In this document: piece by piece, positions 1-8,900 of the stretch | Layout of the letters: the number at the start of each line of letters is the position of its first letter | Position numbering within the stretch: position 1 is the stretch's first letter | From: Bacillota bacterium | GTDB taxonomy: Bacteria; Bacillota; Clostridia; Acetivibrionales; JANLFN01 | Direction: 5' to 3' | Assembly: GCA_023397675.1 (NCBI GenBank) | Contig: JAEWTV010000142.1 | Location: forward strand, 1-17,607 | Length of the DNA: 17,607 nt | Made by a program: the position numbers and the translations under genes | The notes under the pieces: generated by a model | What the model was told of the DNA's origin: nothing | Seen by the model: only the letters and a program-made list of their open reading frames with translations | Database searches by the model: none

Positions 1-22
1 AAAATAATCAGTAAAATAAAAC

Positions 23-87
23 GGGTAAGAGTATGGTAATGCTGATGAGCTAAATAGCACACCTTCAATAACCCATGACCCTTACCC
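23..87 (-). terminator. Long imperfect stem, terminator-like, downstream of infB
   Basis: GGGTAAG (23-29) pairs with CTTACCC (81-87). Further in, ATGGTAAT pairs with minor bulges to the opposite arm, and GCTA (49-52) pairs with TAGC (55-58) at the tip. On the minus strand the stem begins 10 nt after the infB stop and is followed by GTTTTATTTTA, like an intrinsic terminator. The stem is long and bulged for a simple terminator. No rbfA start is visible in the 97 bp left of infB. Confidence 0.45.
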
Positions 88-97
88 CTTACAATTA

Positions 98-3000
98 CTA
101 TCTCTTAACCTCTTCCATCGTAAATGCTTCTACAACATCTGCTTCTTTAAGATCGTTGAATCTTTCTACTGACAAACCGCACTCAAAACCTGATGCAACT
201 TCCTTTGCATCATCCTTGAATCTCTTTAATGAAGCAAGTTTACCTTCATGAACAACTATACCATTTCTTACTACTCTTATATCTGTGTTTCTGACAATCT
301 TTCCGTCAGTTACATAGCAGCCTGCAATGGTTCCTATTCCGGATACCTTGAATATCTGCCTGATTTCTGCGTGTCCAAGAACAACTTCCTTGAAGGTAGG
401 ATCAAGCATACCCTTCATAGCAGCCTGTATATCTTCTATAGCATTATAGATTACTCTGTAAAGCCTCATGTCAACTTCTGCATTTTTAGCAGCTTCCAGA
501 ACATTGGCACCCGGTCTTACATTAAATCCGATTATAATTGCATTTGATACCTGTGCAAGGGTAACGTCATATTCAGTAACAGCACCAACGCCTCCATGAA
601 TTATATTAACCCTTACTTCATCGTTGGTGAGTTTTGCAAGAGACTGTTTAACTGCTTCTACAGAGCCCTGAACATCTGCCTTAACAATTATATTAAGATC
701 TTTCAGCTTACCTTCCTTGATCTGTGTAAACAGGTCATCAAGAGTAACTCTTGATGATGACTTCAGGTTTTGTTCCCTCTGCTTGAACTTTCTCTTCTCA
801 GCAAGCTGCTTAGCAACCTTCTCATCGGTTATTGCATAGAAAACTTCTCCTGAAACCGGTACTTCTGGAAGTCCAAGAATCTCAACCGGAGTTGAAGGTC
901 CTGCCTTTTTGATCTTATGGCCCTTATCATCAACCATAGCTCTTATTCTTCCAACTATAGATCCTGTTACAATTGAATCAGCGACATTTAAAGTTCCTCT
1001 TTGTACAAGCATTGTTGCAAGAGGACCTCTGTCCTTGTCAAGCCTTGCTTCAATAATAGTACCCTTTGCCTGCCTGTTCGGGTTTGACTTAAGTTCGAGT
1101 ATATCAGCAGTAAGAATTACCATTTCAAGAAGCTGGTCAATGTTGTCACCTTTTTTAGCAGATACAGGTACACATATTACATCGCCGCCCCATTCTTCAG
1201 CAACAAGTCCATGTTCTGTAAGCTCCTGCTTAACCCTGTCAGGATTAGCTCCAGGCTTATCTATTTTGTTTATTGCTACTATTATTGAAACATTCGCCGC
1301 TTTAGCGTGGTTAATTGCTTCTACAGTCTGGGGCATAACACCGTCATCTGCTGCAACAACAATTATTGCTATATCGGTAACCTGTGCACCTCTTGCTCTC
1401 ATTGCGGTAAAAGCCTCATGTCCAGGAGTATCAAGAAATGTAATATTCCTGTTGTTTATCTTAACCATATAAGCACCTATGTGCTGTGTTATTCCGCCTG
1501 CTTCGCTTTCAATAACATTTGTCTTCCTGATAGCATCAAGTAAAGATGTTTTACCATGGTCAACGTGACCCATTACAACAACAACCGGAGGCCTTGGCGA
1601 CAAATCTTTTTCATTATCATCAGTATCATCAAAAAGAATGTCCTCTTCATTGACTACTACTGCCTTTTCAGTTTTAACGCCAAATTCTTCAGCAATCAGG
1701 GTAGCAGTATCAAAATCAAGCTCCTGATTAAGAGTAGCCATCATACCAAGTCCCATAAGCTTTTTGATAACTTCGGTGGATGTCTTCTTTAATGATTCTG
1801 CCAAATCCTTAACAATGATAATTTCAGGTATTGTAATTTGTGTAAGCACTGCCTTTGGAGGAATGTGTTTATTCTCAATCCTTATATCTTTCCTAGGCTT
1901 TGAACCTTTTTTCTTTTTATTATCGTCATTATAAAATTCGCTTAAAATATAGTCTTCAGAAAGTATTTCGTTTATACCTTTTTTCTCAACAAGAATTTTC
2001 TGAGGCTTAAATTTATTATTCTTATCCTGTACAGTCTTAACAGGTTTCTGCTCTCTCTTTATATCCTTGTCATTATCTTTACTTGCAAACTCTCTTCTAA
2101 CCTCAGTTCTCTGTGAACTGATTGTTTCCTTCTGAATCTCGGTTAAATCAAGCTTTGGTATTTCAAGTTGACGGCCAGCTTGGTTCTGTGGTCTGTTACC
2201 ATATGGTCTGTCGCCTTGTGGTCTGTTACCATATGGTCTGTCGCCTTGTGGCCTGTTACCATATGGCCTGTCACCTTGTGGCCTTCCTGGTCCACCTTGT
2301 GGTCTGTCGCCTTGTGGTCTGTTACCATATGGTCTGTCATATTGCGGCCTGTCACCCTGTGGCCTGTATGGTCTATCACCCTGAGGCCTGTCGCCTTGAG
2401 GTCTGTAAGGCCTATCGCCTTGTGGTCTGTTACCATATGGTCTGTCACCCTGAGGTCTATCACCTTGTGGTCTTCTATCATACTGAGGTCTGTCACCTTG
2501 TGGTCTTTCATATTGCGGCCTGTCACCCTGCGGCCTTCTGTCATACTGAGGCCTATCACCTTGTGGTCTGTCGCCCTGAGGCCTATTACCATAAGGTCTG
2601 TTATCATTCCTCGGACCAGACTGCTGAAAAGGCTTTCTATACGGCTGATCCTGATTTGTTCTCTGATCCGGAGCTTTCGGAGCACTGCTTTCAGTATTCC
2701 CGTTATCCTGCTGAGGTTTGACTTCAGGTGAAACAACCTTAGCACTCTGACTTAAGGTGTCCTTTTCAATGCTTGACTTTTCCTCCGCAATCTTTGAAGG
2801 TTGAGTGGTCTGTACCGGAATTTCAGTACTTACCAGTTTCTGTTCAGGCTTAACAGCTTTTACTTCCTGAGCAGGTTCTTTTATTGCTGCTTCATTTGGC
2901 ATAACTTTTTTCATATCAGGCTTTTTAGGCGCAATATCCCTTCTATAATCATTTCTGTTTTCTCTTGAATAACCGGGTCTCAATCCGGAACCCGCATCTG

Positions 3001-3412
3001 CAACTTTAAAAGCGTCGTGTTTTTGATTTGTCTTAACATTGCCGCGAACATCTCTGCCTATCTCATTATGGACATCATGCCTTGCTTCATTTCTTTGTTC
3101 TTCTTCCTTCTTTGTATCTATTATAATTTCAGTTGTTCTTATTATCCTAGGAGCATGTTTGACATCCTTTGCATCCTTCTTAACTTCAGTCTTTGGAGGC
3201 GCAACAGGTGCAGCTTTCTTTTCCTCTGTGTCAGCTTTCTTATCATCATGCTTGATAATACCTATATGTTTGTAAAGAGCCCCCAATTCATGATCATCTA
3301 GCAGGCTCATATGGTTTTTTACGTGTATATTTATTTCCTCTAACTTCTCCATAAGCCTTTTGCTTGATGTATTCATCTCTTTCGCAAGCTCATATACTCT
3401 ATATTTTTCCAA
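98..3412 (-). CDS. infB: Translation initiation factor IF-2 with a repeat-expanded N-terminus
   Basis: IF-2 is the GTPase that brings initiator fMet-tRNA to the 30S subunit and promotes subunit joining. At 1104 residues it is long for a Gram-positive IF-2. It begins with an IF2-N module (EKYRVYELAKEMNTSSKRLM). A charged linker follows, with an Arg/Pro/Gly/Gln repeat block (about 270-410). A second IF2-N module lies near 530-580. The GTPase has GHVDHGKT at 615-622, DTPGHEAF and NKID, and then the C-terminal barrels and fMet-tRNA-binding domain. A GTG at 3421 also opens the frame but sits inside the ribosome binding site GGGGGTGA. TTG at 3412 is 8 nt beyond the core and fits better. The gene overlaps ylxQ by 14 bp. 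Confidence 0.95.
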   Translation of the reverse strand: MEKYRVYELAKEMNTSSKRLMEKLEEINIHVKNHMSLLDDHELGALYKHIGIIKHDDKKADTEEKKAAPVAPPKTEVKKDAKDVKHAPRIIRTTEIIIDTKKEEEQRNEARHDVHNEIGRDVRGNVKTNQKHDAFKVADAGSGLRPGYSRENRNDYRRDIAPKKPDMKKVMPNEAAIKEPAQEVKAVKPEQKLVSTEIPVQTTQPSKIAEEKSSIEKDTLSQSAKVVSPEVKPQQDNGNTESSAPKAPDQRTNQDQPYRKPFQQSGPRNDNRPYGNRPQGDRPQGDRPQYDRRPQGDRPQYERPQGDRPQYDRRPQGDRPQGDRPYGNRPQGDRPYRPQGDRPQGDRPYRPQGDRPQYDRPYGNRPQGDRPQGGPGRPQGDRPYGNRPQGDRPYGNRPQGDRPYGNRPQNQAGRQLEIPKLDLTEIQKETISSQRTEVRREFASKDNDKDIKREQKPVKTVQDKNNKFKPQKILVEKKGINEILSEDYILSEFYNDDNKKKKGSKPRKDIRIENKHIPPKAVLTQITIPEIIIVKDLAESLKKTSTEVIKKLMGLGMMATLNQELDFDTATLIAEEFGVKTEKAVVVNEEDILFDDTDDNEKDLSPRPPVVVVMGHVDHGKTSLLDAIRKTNVIESEAGGITQHIGAYMVKINNRNITFLDTPGHEAFTAMRARGAQVTDIAIIVVAADDGVMPQTVEAINHAKAANVSIIVAINKIDKPGANPDRVKQELTEHGLVAEEWGGDVICVPVSAKKGDNIDQLLEMVILTADILELKSNPNRQAKGTIIEARLDKDRGPLATMLVQRGTLNVADSIVTGSIVGRIRAMVDDKGHKIKKAGPSTPVEILGLPEVPVSGEVFYAITDEKVAKQLAEKRKFKQREQNLKSSSRVTLDDLFTQIKEGKLKDLNIIVKADVQGSVEAVKQSLAKLTNDEVRVNIIHGGVGAVTEYDVTLAQVSNAIIIGFNVRPGANVLEAAKNAEVDMRLYRVIYNAIEDIQAAMKGMLDPTFKEVVLGHAEIRQIFKVSGIGTIAGCYVTDGKIVRNTDIRVVRNGIVVHEGKLASLKRFKDDAKEVASGFECGLSVERFNDLKEADVVEAFTMEEVKR
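2188..2601 (-). repeat. Tandem repeats inside infB coding for (Y/Q)GDRP/YGNRP units
   Basis: About 410 bp of infB is built from degenerate in-frame units of 15, 18 and 30 nt. The translation contains about 14 copies of Gln-Gly-Asp-Arg-Pro and 6 of Tyr-Gly-Asn-Arg-Pro, with some QYDRRP and YRP variants. Three consecutive 30-nt units (10 codons, YGNRPQGDRP) at about 2188-2280 are nearly identical, which suggests recent slippage expansion. The reading frame stays open throughout. Confidence 0.9.
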
Positions 3413-3740
3413 TCTGCTCACCCCCGAATTCTAAGTTGCTCTCATCAATTAATTCTTTCAATCTTCCTGCAAAGTTTTTTTCTGTTATAGCAATAACTGA
3501 TCTCAAATCCTTCCCTATATGTTTTCCGATAAACTCCTTCTCTCCGTAAATTCTATTATCAATGTGCCTGTATTCGCACATCTCTTGAAATTTCTTTTTA
3601 GTGTTTGGTGAAGCATCACCCGCTATTATTACAAGCTTTGCTTTTCCCTTTTTGATGTTCAATTCACAGGTGTCGTCTCCTGACACCAGTGCTCTTGCTT
3701 TAGCTGCAAGACCGATGAAAGAGTAAATTCTATTGGTCAT
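3399..3740 (-). CDS. ylxQ: L7Ae-family RNA-binding protein YlxQ
   Basis: YlxQ proteins belong to the L7Ae/L30e family that binds kink-turn RNA; the cellular role of the bacterial member is not settled. The product shows IGLAAKARALVSGDDTCELNIKKGKAKLVIIAGDASPNTKKKF, the typical helix, glycine loop and strand order, followed by a C-terminal helix. Two ATGs are possible. GGAGG touches the first (3746) and is 6 nt before the second (3740), so the second is preferred, giving 113 residues beginning MTNRIYSF. It overlaps rnpM at its start and infB at its end, which implies translational coupling. Confidence 0.92.
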   Translation of the reverse strand: MTNRIYSFIGLAAKARALVSGDDTCELNIKKGKAKLVIIAGDASPNTKKKFQEMCEYRHIDNRIYGEKEFIGKHIGKDLRSVIAITEKNFAGRLKELIDESNLEFGGEQIGKI

Positions 3741-4005
3741 TCTCATCCTCCATCTGTCTTTTTAAGGTTTCATAAACCTCTTCACTTATTGGAGCTTCAA
3801 AAGCCCTCTCAAGCCTTTTACCTTTTCTGGCTTTTTCAAAGCAATCGACACTCTTGCATATATATGCTCCTCTTCCAGGTTTTTTACCCGTAAAGTCAAC
3901 ACTCGTTTCATTTTCTTTGTTTTTTACAATCCGTATAAGTTCTTTTTTAGGCTTCATTTCCTGACAGCCAAGGCACATTCTCAAAGGTACCTTTTTTTGC
4001 TTCAT
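3730..4005 (-). CDS. rnpM: RNase P modulator RnpM (YlxR family)
   Basis: YlxR proteins are small nucleic-acid-binding proteins encoded beside nusA; recent work on the Bacillus member describes it as a modulator of RNase P. The sequence KVPLRMCLGCQEMKPKKELIRIV followed by GKKPGRGAYIC is the family hallmark, with the CxxC pair and the GRGAYIC segment. The open frame runs up to a GTG at 4017, but that GTG lies in the ribosome binding site itself. ATG at 4005, with GAGGTGG 8 nt upstream, is the better start and gives 91 residues. It overlaps the start of ylxQ by 11 bp. Confidence 0.93.
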   Translation of the reverse strand: MKQKKVPLRMCLGCQEMKPKKELIRIVKNKENETSVDFTGKKPGRGAYICKSVDCFEKARKGKRLERAFEAPISEEVYETLKRQMEDENDQ

Positions 4006-4080
4006 TAACAATACCACCTCATGTCGAGTTAAAGGTTTTCACCTGTATACGGCAAAAGCCAGGGAACTGCCCCCTGAGCT

Positions 4081-5256
4081 TTATTCAGCATCATTTGAAT
4101 TATCAACTATATCCGAATCGGATTCGGTTTCATAAGCTTCATCCGAAGATAAGTCGTCACTTTCATAGTTTTCATCCTCGCTGTAACTGCCGTCAAAATT
4201 AAACAGCTGCTGCTCTATAGCAGCTCTAAGCTGGGATTCACTCTTTATATCTATCTTCCATCCGGTAAGCTTTGCAGCCAGTCTGGCGTTCTGACCTTCC
4301 TTGCCGATTGCAAGAGAAAGCTGAAAATCAGGAACTGTTACTTTAGCGGATTTTTCCTCTTCATTTATATCTACCCTTATAACTTTAGCAGGGCTTAAAC
4401 TGCTTGAAATAAATTCTTCAGGCATGCTGCTCCATTTTATTATATCTATCTTTTCACCACGAAGTTCATCAACTACAGCCTGAACTCTAGTACCTTTCTG
4501 TCCGACACATGAACCTACGGGATCAACATTGTCATCCTTTGAGAACACAGCGATTTTTGTTCTTGAGCCTGGTTCCCTTGCGATATTTTTGATTTCAACA
4601 ATACCTTCATGAATTTCAGGAACTTCCAGCTCGAACAGCCTTTTTACAAGCCATGGATGTGTCCTTGAAACCATTATCTGAGGACCTTTTGTAGTGTTCT
4701 TTACCTCTATAATGTATGTCTTTATTCTGTCATTAAATCTATATTCCTCGTTAGGAGTTTGTTCGGATGGTGGCATTGTAGCCTCGGTTTTTCCCAGATC
4801 AATTATAACATTCTTTCTCTCTGATCTTTGAATTATACCGGTTACTATGTCGCCTTCCTTGTTGATAAACTCGTCGTATATTATTCCTCTTTCAGCCTCG
4901 CGTATTTTCTGTACAACTACCTGTTTGGCTGTCTGAGCTGCTATTCTTCCGAATTTCTTAGGTGTCACTTCAACTTCAGCAGTATCTTCAAGTATATATT
5001 TCTTACTTATTTTCCTTGCTTCTTCAAGTGATATATCAAGATATTCATTAGCCGGCTGGTCTGTCACTCTTTTAAGGGCATATACATGAACGTCTCCGCT
5101 ATCGCGGTCTATAGTTACCTTAACATTCTGAGCGGTACCAAAATTTTTTCTGTATGCTGAAATTAAAGCAGCTTCAATGGCTTCAATCAATATATCTGTA
5201 TCTATTCCTTTCTCTTTCTTCAATTGTTCCAATGCATGAATTAATTCGGCACTCAT
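4081..5256 (-). CDS. nusA: Transcription termination/antitermination factor NusA
   Basis: NusA binds RNA polymerase and nascent RNA and modulates pausing, termination and antitermination. The 391-residue product has the Gram-positive architecture: an N-terminal polymerase-binding domain (1-125), an S1 domain (about 134-200, GDIVTGIIQR...), then two KH domains with GSCVGQKGTRVQAV (near 247) and AIGKEGQNARLAAKL (near 314). It lacks the C-terminal acidic repeat domains of E. coli NusA. Instead it ends in about 40 residues rich in Asp, Glu and Ser, probably disordered. The ATG has GGGGAGG 10 nt upstream. The 63-75 bp to rnpM contain only a weak 5-bp hairpin. Confidence 0.97.
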   Translation of the reverse strand: MSAELIHALEQLKKEKGIDTDILIEAIEAALISAYRKNFGTAQNVKVTIDRDSGDVHVYALKRVTDQPANEYLDISLEEARKISKKYILEDTAEVEVTPKKFGRIAAQTAKQVVVQKIREAERGIIYDEFINKEGDIVTGIIQRSERKNVIIDLGKTEATMPPSEQTPNEEYRFNDRIKTYIIEVKNTTKGPQIMVSRTHPWLVKRLFELEVPEIHEGIVEIKNIAREPGSRTKIAVFSKDDNVDPVGSCVGQKGTRVQAVVDELRGEKIDIIKWSSMPEEFISSSLSPAKVIRVDINEEEKSAKVTVPDFQLSLAIGKEGQNARLAAKLTGWKIDIKSESQLRAAIEQQLFNFDGSYSEDENYESDDLSSDEAYETESDSDIVDNSNDAE

Positions 5257-5273
5257 TCCAATAAAACCTCCCC

Positions 5274-5738
5274 TTAAAATTTAACAGCACGTTTTACTAT
5301 TGCTACCTTGTCACGTTCAAACTCAACAATTTCATCAGATGCCTTTTTTATCAGTATATTGTTGTTACTTAATCCCAAAAGTTCGCCTTCAAAAACCTTC
5401 TGTCCGTCAATCGGCTGAAAAAGCTTTATTTCAACCACTTCACCCTTATATCTTTCAAAATCCTTATCTTTTTTTAGAGGCCTGTCAAGTCCCGGTGATG
5501 ATACCTCCAGGAAATATGCCTGTTCTATGGGATCAGTAACATCAAGCTTATCACTCAACTCCTGACTGACCATCTGGCAATCATCTATTGTTATTCCCCC
5601 GGGTTTATCTATATAAATCCTAAGAAAACGGTTTGCACCTTCTTTTACAAATTCAACATCTACAAGATCATAATTATTTTTTTCAACTATAGGTTGAACA
5701 AGCTCTGTAACTATTTCTTCAACACTTTTCTTACCCAT
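5274..5738 (-). CDS. rimP: Ribosome maturation factor RimP
   Basis: RimP (YlxS/YhbC) assists 30S subunit assembly in the cytoplasm. The 154-residue length is typical. The N-terminal alpha/beta domain contains VDVEFVKEGANRFLRIYIDKPGG. The highly conserved family segment YFLEVSSPGLDRPLKK is near residues 81-96, and a C-terminal SH3-like barrel ends in VKRAVKF. The ATG has GGAGG 6 nt upstream. It is the first gene of the nusA-infB unit, 17 bp before nusA. The leader carries a promoter and hairpins. Confidence 0.96.
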   Translation of the reverse strand: MGKKSVEEIVTELVQPIVEKNNYDLVDVEFVKEGANRFLRIYIDKPGGITIDDCQMVSQELSDKLDVTDPIEQAYFLEVSSPGLDRPLKKDKDFERYKGEVVEIKLFQPIDGQKVFEGELLGLSNNNILIKKASDEIVEFERDKVAIVKRAVKF

Positions 5739-5785
5739 TAAAAGCCTCCAGTTAATCCAAACGCTCCAGGCTGTTTAACAAAGCG

Positions 5786-5810
5786 AAAGAGTGGGAACAA
5801 CCCACTCTTT
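5786..5810 (-). promoter_or_regulatory. Perfect hairpin in the rimP leader
   Basis: AAAGAGTGGG pairs perfectly with CCCACTCTTT around a 5-nt loop. On the transcript it is followed by CGCTTTGTTAAAC, which is U-poor, so simple termination would be weak. It lies about 30-50 nt after the predicted start of the rimP-nusA-infB transcript and 48 nt before the rimP start. NusA, encoded just downstream, acts on such hairpins, so feedback attenuation is a reasonable idea but is inference. Confidence 0.6.
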
Positions 5811-5845
5811 AACTTAAAATGCTATTTAGCCCTTAGTCAAAATGT

Positions 5846-5874
5846 ATTATATCATTATTATCCGCAATTAGCAA
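5846..5874 (-). promoter_or_regulatory. Sigma-A-type promoter of the rimP-nusA-infB unit
   Basis: On the minus strand TTGCTA (5874-5869) and TATAAT (5851-5846) are separated by exactly 17 nt. The -10 is perfect and the -35 matches TTGACA at 4 of 6 positions. It lies between polC and rimP, and transcription would start near 5839. That leaves a leader of about 100 nt containing the hairpin at 5786-5810. The position agrees with the usual promoter upstream of rimP-nusA operons. Confidence 0.75.
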
Positions 5875-5914
5875 TAATTTATTACATTTCTTAAAGTTTT
5901 ATTTCACTCTCCGC

Positions 5915-8900
5915 TTATAGGTTAAAGAAGCTCAGCTGGTTGCTTTCGGGCAATCCCTTAAAACAGCCTTGATTCTGCAGTATTTCAATTACAGACTTAC
6001 TTATTTTTGCTCTCACCCGCAGGTCATCAACAGAAAGGAAATCTCCATTTTTCCTGGCTTCAACAATATTTTGTGCTGCTGAAACGCCAAGCCCCTGAAG
6101 TGAATTTAGTGAAGGCCTTATTCCTTCCGGCTCTATAAGAAATTTGGTAGCTTCCGAGTGATAAATATCAACCGGAAGGAACTTTATTCCTCTTGCATAC
6201 ATCTCGTTTGCAACCTCAAGTATGGTAAGAACATTCTTTTCCTTCTGGGTAATGGTATTGCCTTTTTTCTCAAATTCTTTAATCTTGTTTTTAACCTTAT
6301 CCTGACCACATGCCATCATTTCCGCATCAAAGTCATCTGCCCTTACCGTAAAGTACGTAGAATAAAATGCTTGCGGATAATGTACCTTAAACCATGCAAT
6401 TCTGAAAGCCATCATTACGTAAGCTGCTGCATGGGCCTTGGGGAACATGTATTTTATCTTCTTACATGAACCAATGTACCAAGCAGGAACCTTATTATCT
6501 TTCATGGTTTGTTCATATTCCTCTTTAAGGCCTTTACCTTTTCTTACATCCTCCATAATTTTAAATGAGGTCTTTGGAGGAAGCCCGCTATGCAAAAGGT
6601 AAATCATAATATCGTCACGGCAACATATTGCTTCGGAAAGTGTCGTAATTCCCTGTTTTATAAGTTCCTGTGCATTATTTAGCCAAACATCGGTTCCGTG
6701 AGACAGACCGGATATTCTTATAAGCTCGGAAAATGTCTTCGGCTTTGTATCTACAAGCATCTGTCTTACAAACTTCGTACCAAATTCAGGCACCGCGAAG
6801 GTTCCAACCTCGCTGTCTACGTCTTCGGGTTTTATACTAAGCGCCTCAGTACTGCTGAAAAGGCTCATTGTTTCCTTATCATCCAGCGGTATAGTTTTTG
6901 CGTCTATACCTGTAAGGTCCTCAAGCATTCTTATAACTGTAGGGTCATCATGGCCCAGTATGTCAAGCTTTAAAAGTCTTCCGCTTATTGAGTGGTAGTC
7001 AAAATGTGTTGTTATAATATCGGTATCCTGATCGTCAGCAGGCCTTTGGATAGGGCAGAACTCGTAAATGTCCCTGTCCTGTGGTACAATCATAACCCCA
7101 CCCGGATGCTGACCCGTAGTTCGCTTAATTCCTGTACAGCCTCTTACCAGTCTGTTTATTTCTGCATTGGTAACAACTATTCCACGTTCATCAAGATAAT
7201 TTTTAACGAAACCATAAGCAGTCTTGTCAGCAATAGTTCCTATTGTACCAGCTCTGTAAACATGTCCTACGCCGAACAATTCCTCAGTATATTTGTGTGC
7301 TCTCGGCTGATAATCACCCGAGAAGTTAAGGTCAATATCAGGCTCCTTGTCTCCATCAAAACCAAGGAAGGTTTCAAATGGAATGTCATAGCCGTCTTTT
7401 TTAAGTTCGCTGCCGCATACAGGGCAGTCCTTGTCAGGAAGGTCGAAGCCGCAGCCTACACTGCCGTCATCTATAAACTCCGTGTGTTTACAGTTAACGC
7501 ATATGTAATGCGGAGGTAGAGAATTAACCTCTGTTATTCCTACCATGTTTGCTACAAAAGACGAACCTACCGAACCCCTTGATCCAACAAGATAGCCATC
7601 GCTGTTTGACTTTCTAACAAGCTTCTGAGCTATAATATACATAACCGAGAAGCCATTTTTAATAATTGAGTTAAGCTCTTTATCAAGCCTGTCCTTAACT
7701 ACCTGCGGCAGATTTTCACTGTATATTTCTGTCGCTTTGGACATTGCCAGAGTCTTTATTTCCTCCTCAGCACCGTCAATGTTAGGTGGGAAGGTGCCAT
7801 CAGGTATCGGAATTATTTGCTCAACCAGATCGGCAATTTTGTTGGTGTTTTCAACAACCACCTCATAAGCCTTTTCTTTCCCAAGATAGCTGAATTCCTC
7901 AAGCATTTCGTCTGTAGTACGTAAATACAAAGGTGCCTGATTGTCCGCATCATCAAAGCCCTGTCCGCCCATGAGGATTCGTCTGTAAACCTCGTCCCGC
8001 GGATCCATGAAATGCACGTCACAGGTTGCAACAACTGGCTTACCTAGCTCTTCTCCAAGGCTAATTATCTTCCTGTTAAGGTCTTTCAAGGCTTCCTGGC
8101 TTTGCATCCTTCCGTTATTAATCAAAAACTGATTATTGCCCAAAGGCTGTATTTCGAGATAATCATAAAAGGATGCTATTTTTTTAAGCTCCCTGTCGTC
8201 TTTTCCGTTAACCATAGCTGAATATAGTTCACCGGCTTCGCAGGCGCTGCCAAGTATAAGGCCTTCACGATATTTGAGCAGAAGCTTTTTAGGAACTCTG
8301 GGCTTCTTATGGAAATAATTCAGATGGGATATGGATACTATTTTATAAAGGTTTCTTAACCCGGTGTAATTTGACGCCATTATGATTGCATGGTATGAGT
8401 TTGCTTTTTTGTAATCCTCACACTCATCATACATTTTTTCTATGCTTCCGGTTGTTTCTGCGCCCTGTTCCTTAAGCACTTCAAAGCTTTTCCCCAGGAT
8501 CTGTGCTGTTGTTTTAGCATCGTCAAGCGCCCTGTGATGGTTTCCCATATCAATATTCAGGTGCTTTGCAATTGCATCCAGCTTATATTTCTCAAGGCCC
8601 GGGAAAACACATCTGCATAGCTGCAAGGTATCTACTATGGTATTTTCAACATAAATACCGTTCATTGAAGCAAAATGTTTTATAAAACCAAGATCAAAAC
8701 TTGCATTATGGGCGACTATAGGGGCTTGACCAATAAAGTCCATTAGTCCTTTAAGAACTTCTTCAATAGGCTGGGCATCCTTCACCATTTCGTCTGTTAT
8801 ACCTGTAAGTTTGGTAATGAAGGGCGGAATAGGTTTTCCAGGGTTTACAAACGTACTGTACTCATCGATTATACTACCTTGCTTAAACTTAACTGCACCG

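Noticed and set aside
909..1472. 187-codon open frame on the + strand antisense to the infB GTPase domain
   Set aside because: It is a mirror of conserved IF-2 coding sequence; its hydrophobic translation is a by-product and no start signal is seen.
2188..2601. Repeat array resembling a CRISPR
   Set aside because: The units are contiguous, degenerate, multiples of three and in frame within infB. There are no unique spacers of constant length and no cas genes.
2122..2745. Three overlapping open frames of 187-200 codons (two on +, one on -) in the infB repeat region
   Set aside because: They are long only because the in-frame repeat units of infB lack stops in all frames. Their translations are low-complexity repeats with no ribosome binding site, and the infB frame is clearly the coding one.
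4018..4080. Possible regulatory hairpin between nusA and rnpM (CAGGG with CCCTG)
   Set aside because: Only 5 bp of stem and no T-run; too weak to call.
5786..5810. Hairpin as the polC terminator
   Set aside because: The stem is strong but the minus-strand side is followed by CGCTTTGTTAAAC, not a T-run, and it lies downstream of the rimP promoter, so it is better read as a leader element.
7813..8034. 73-codon minus-strand open frame inside polC in another frame
   Set aside because: It is embedded in the PolC coding sequence, with no conserved features or start signal.
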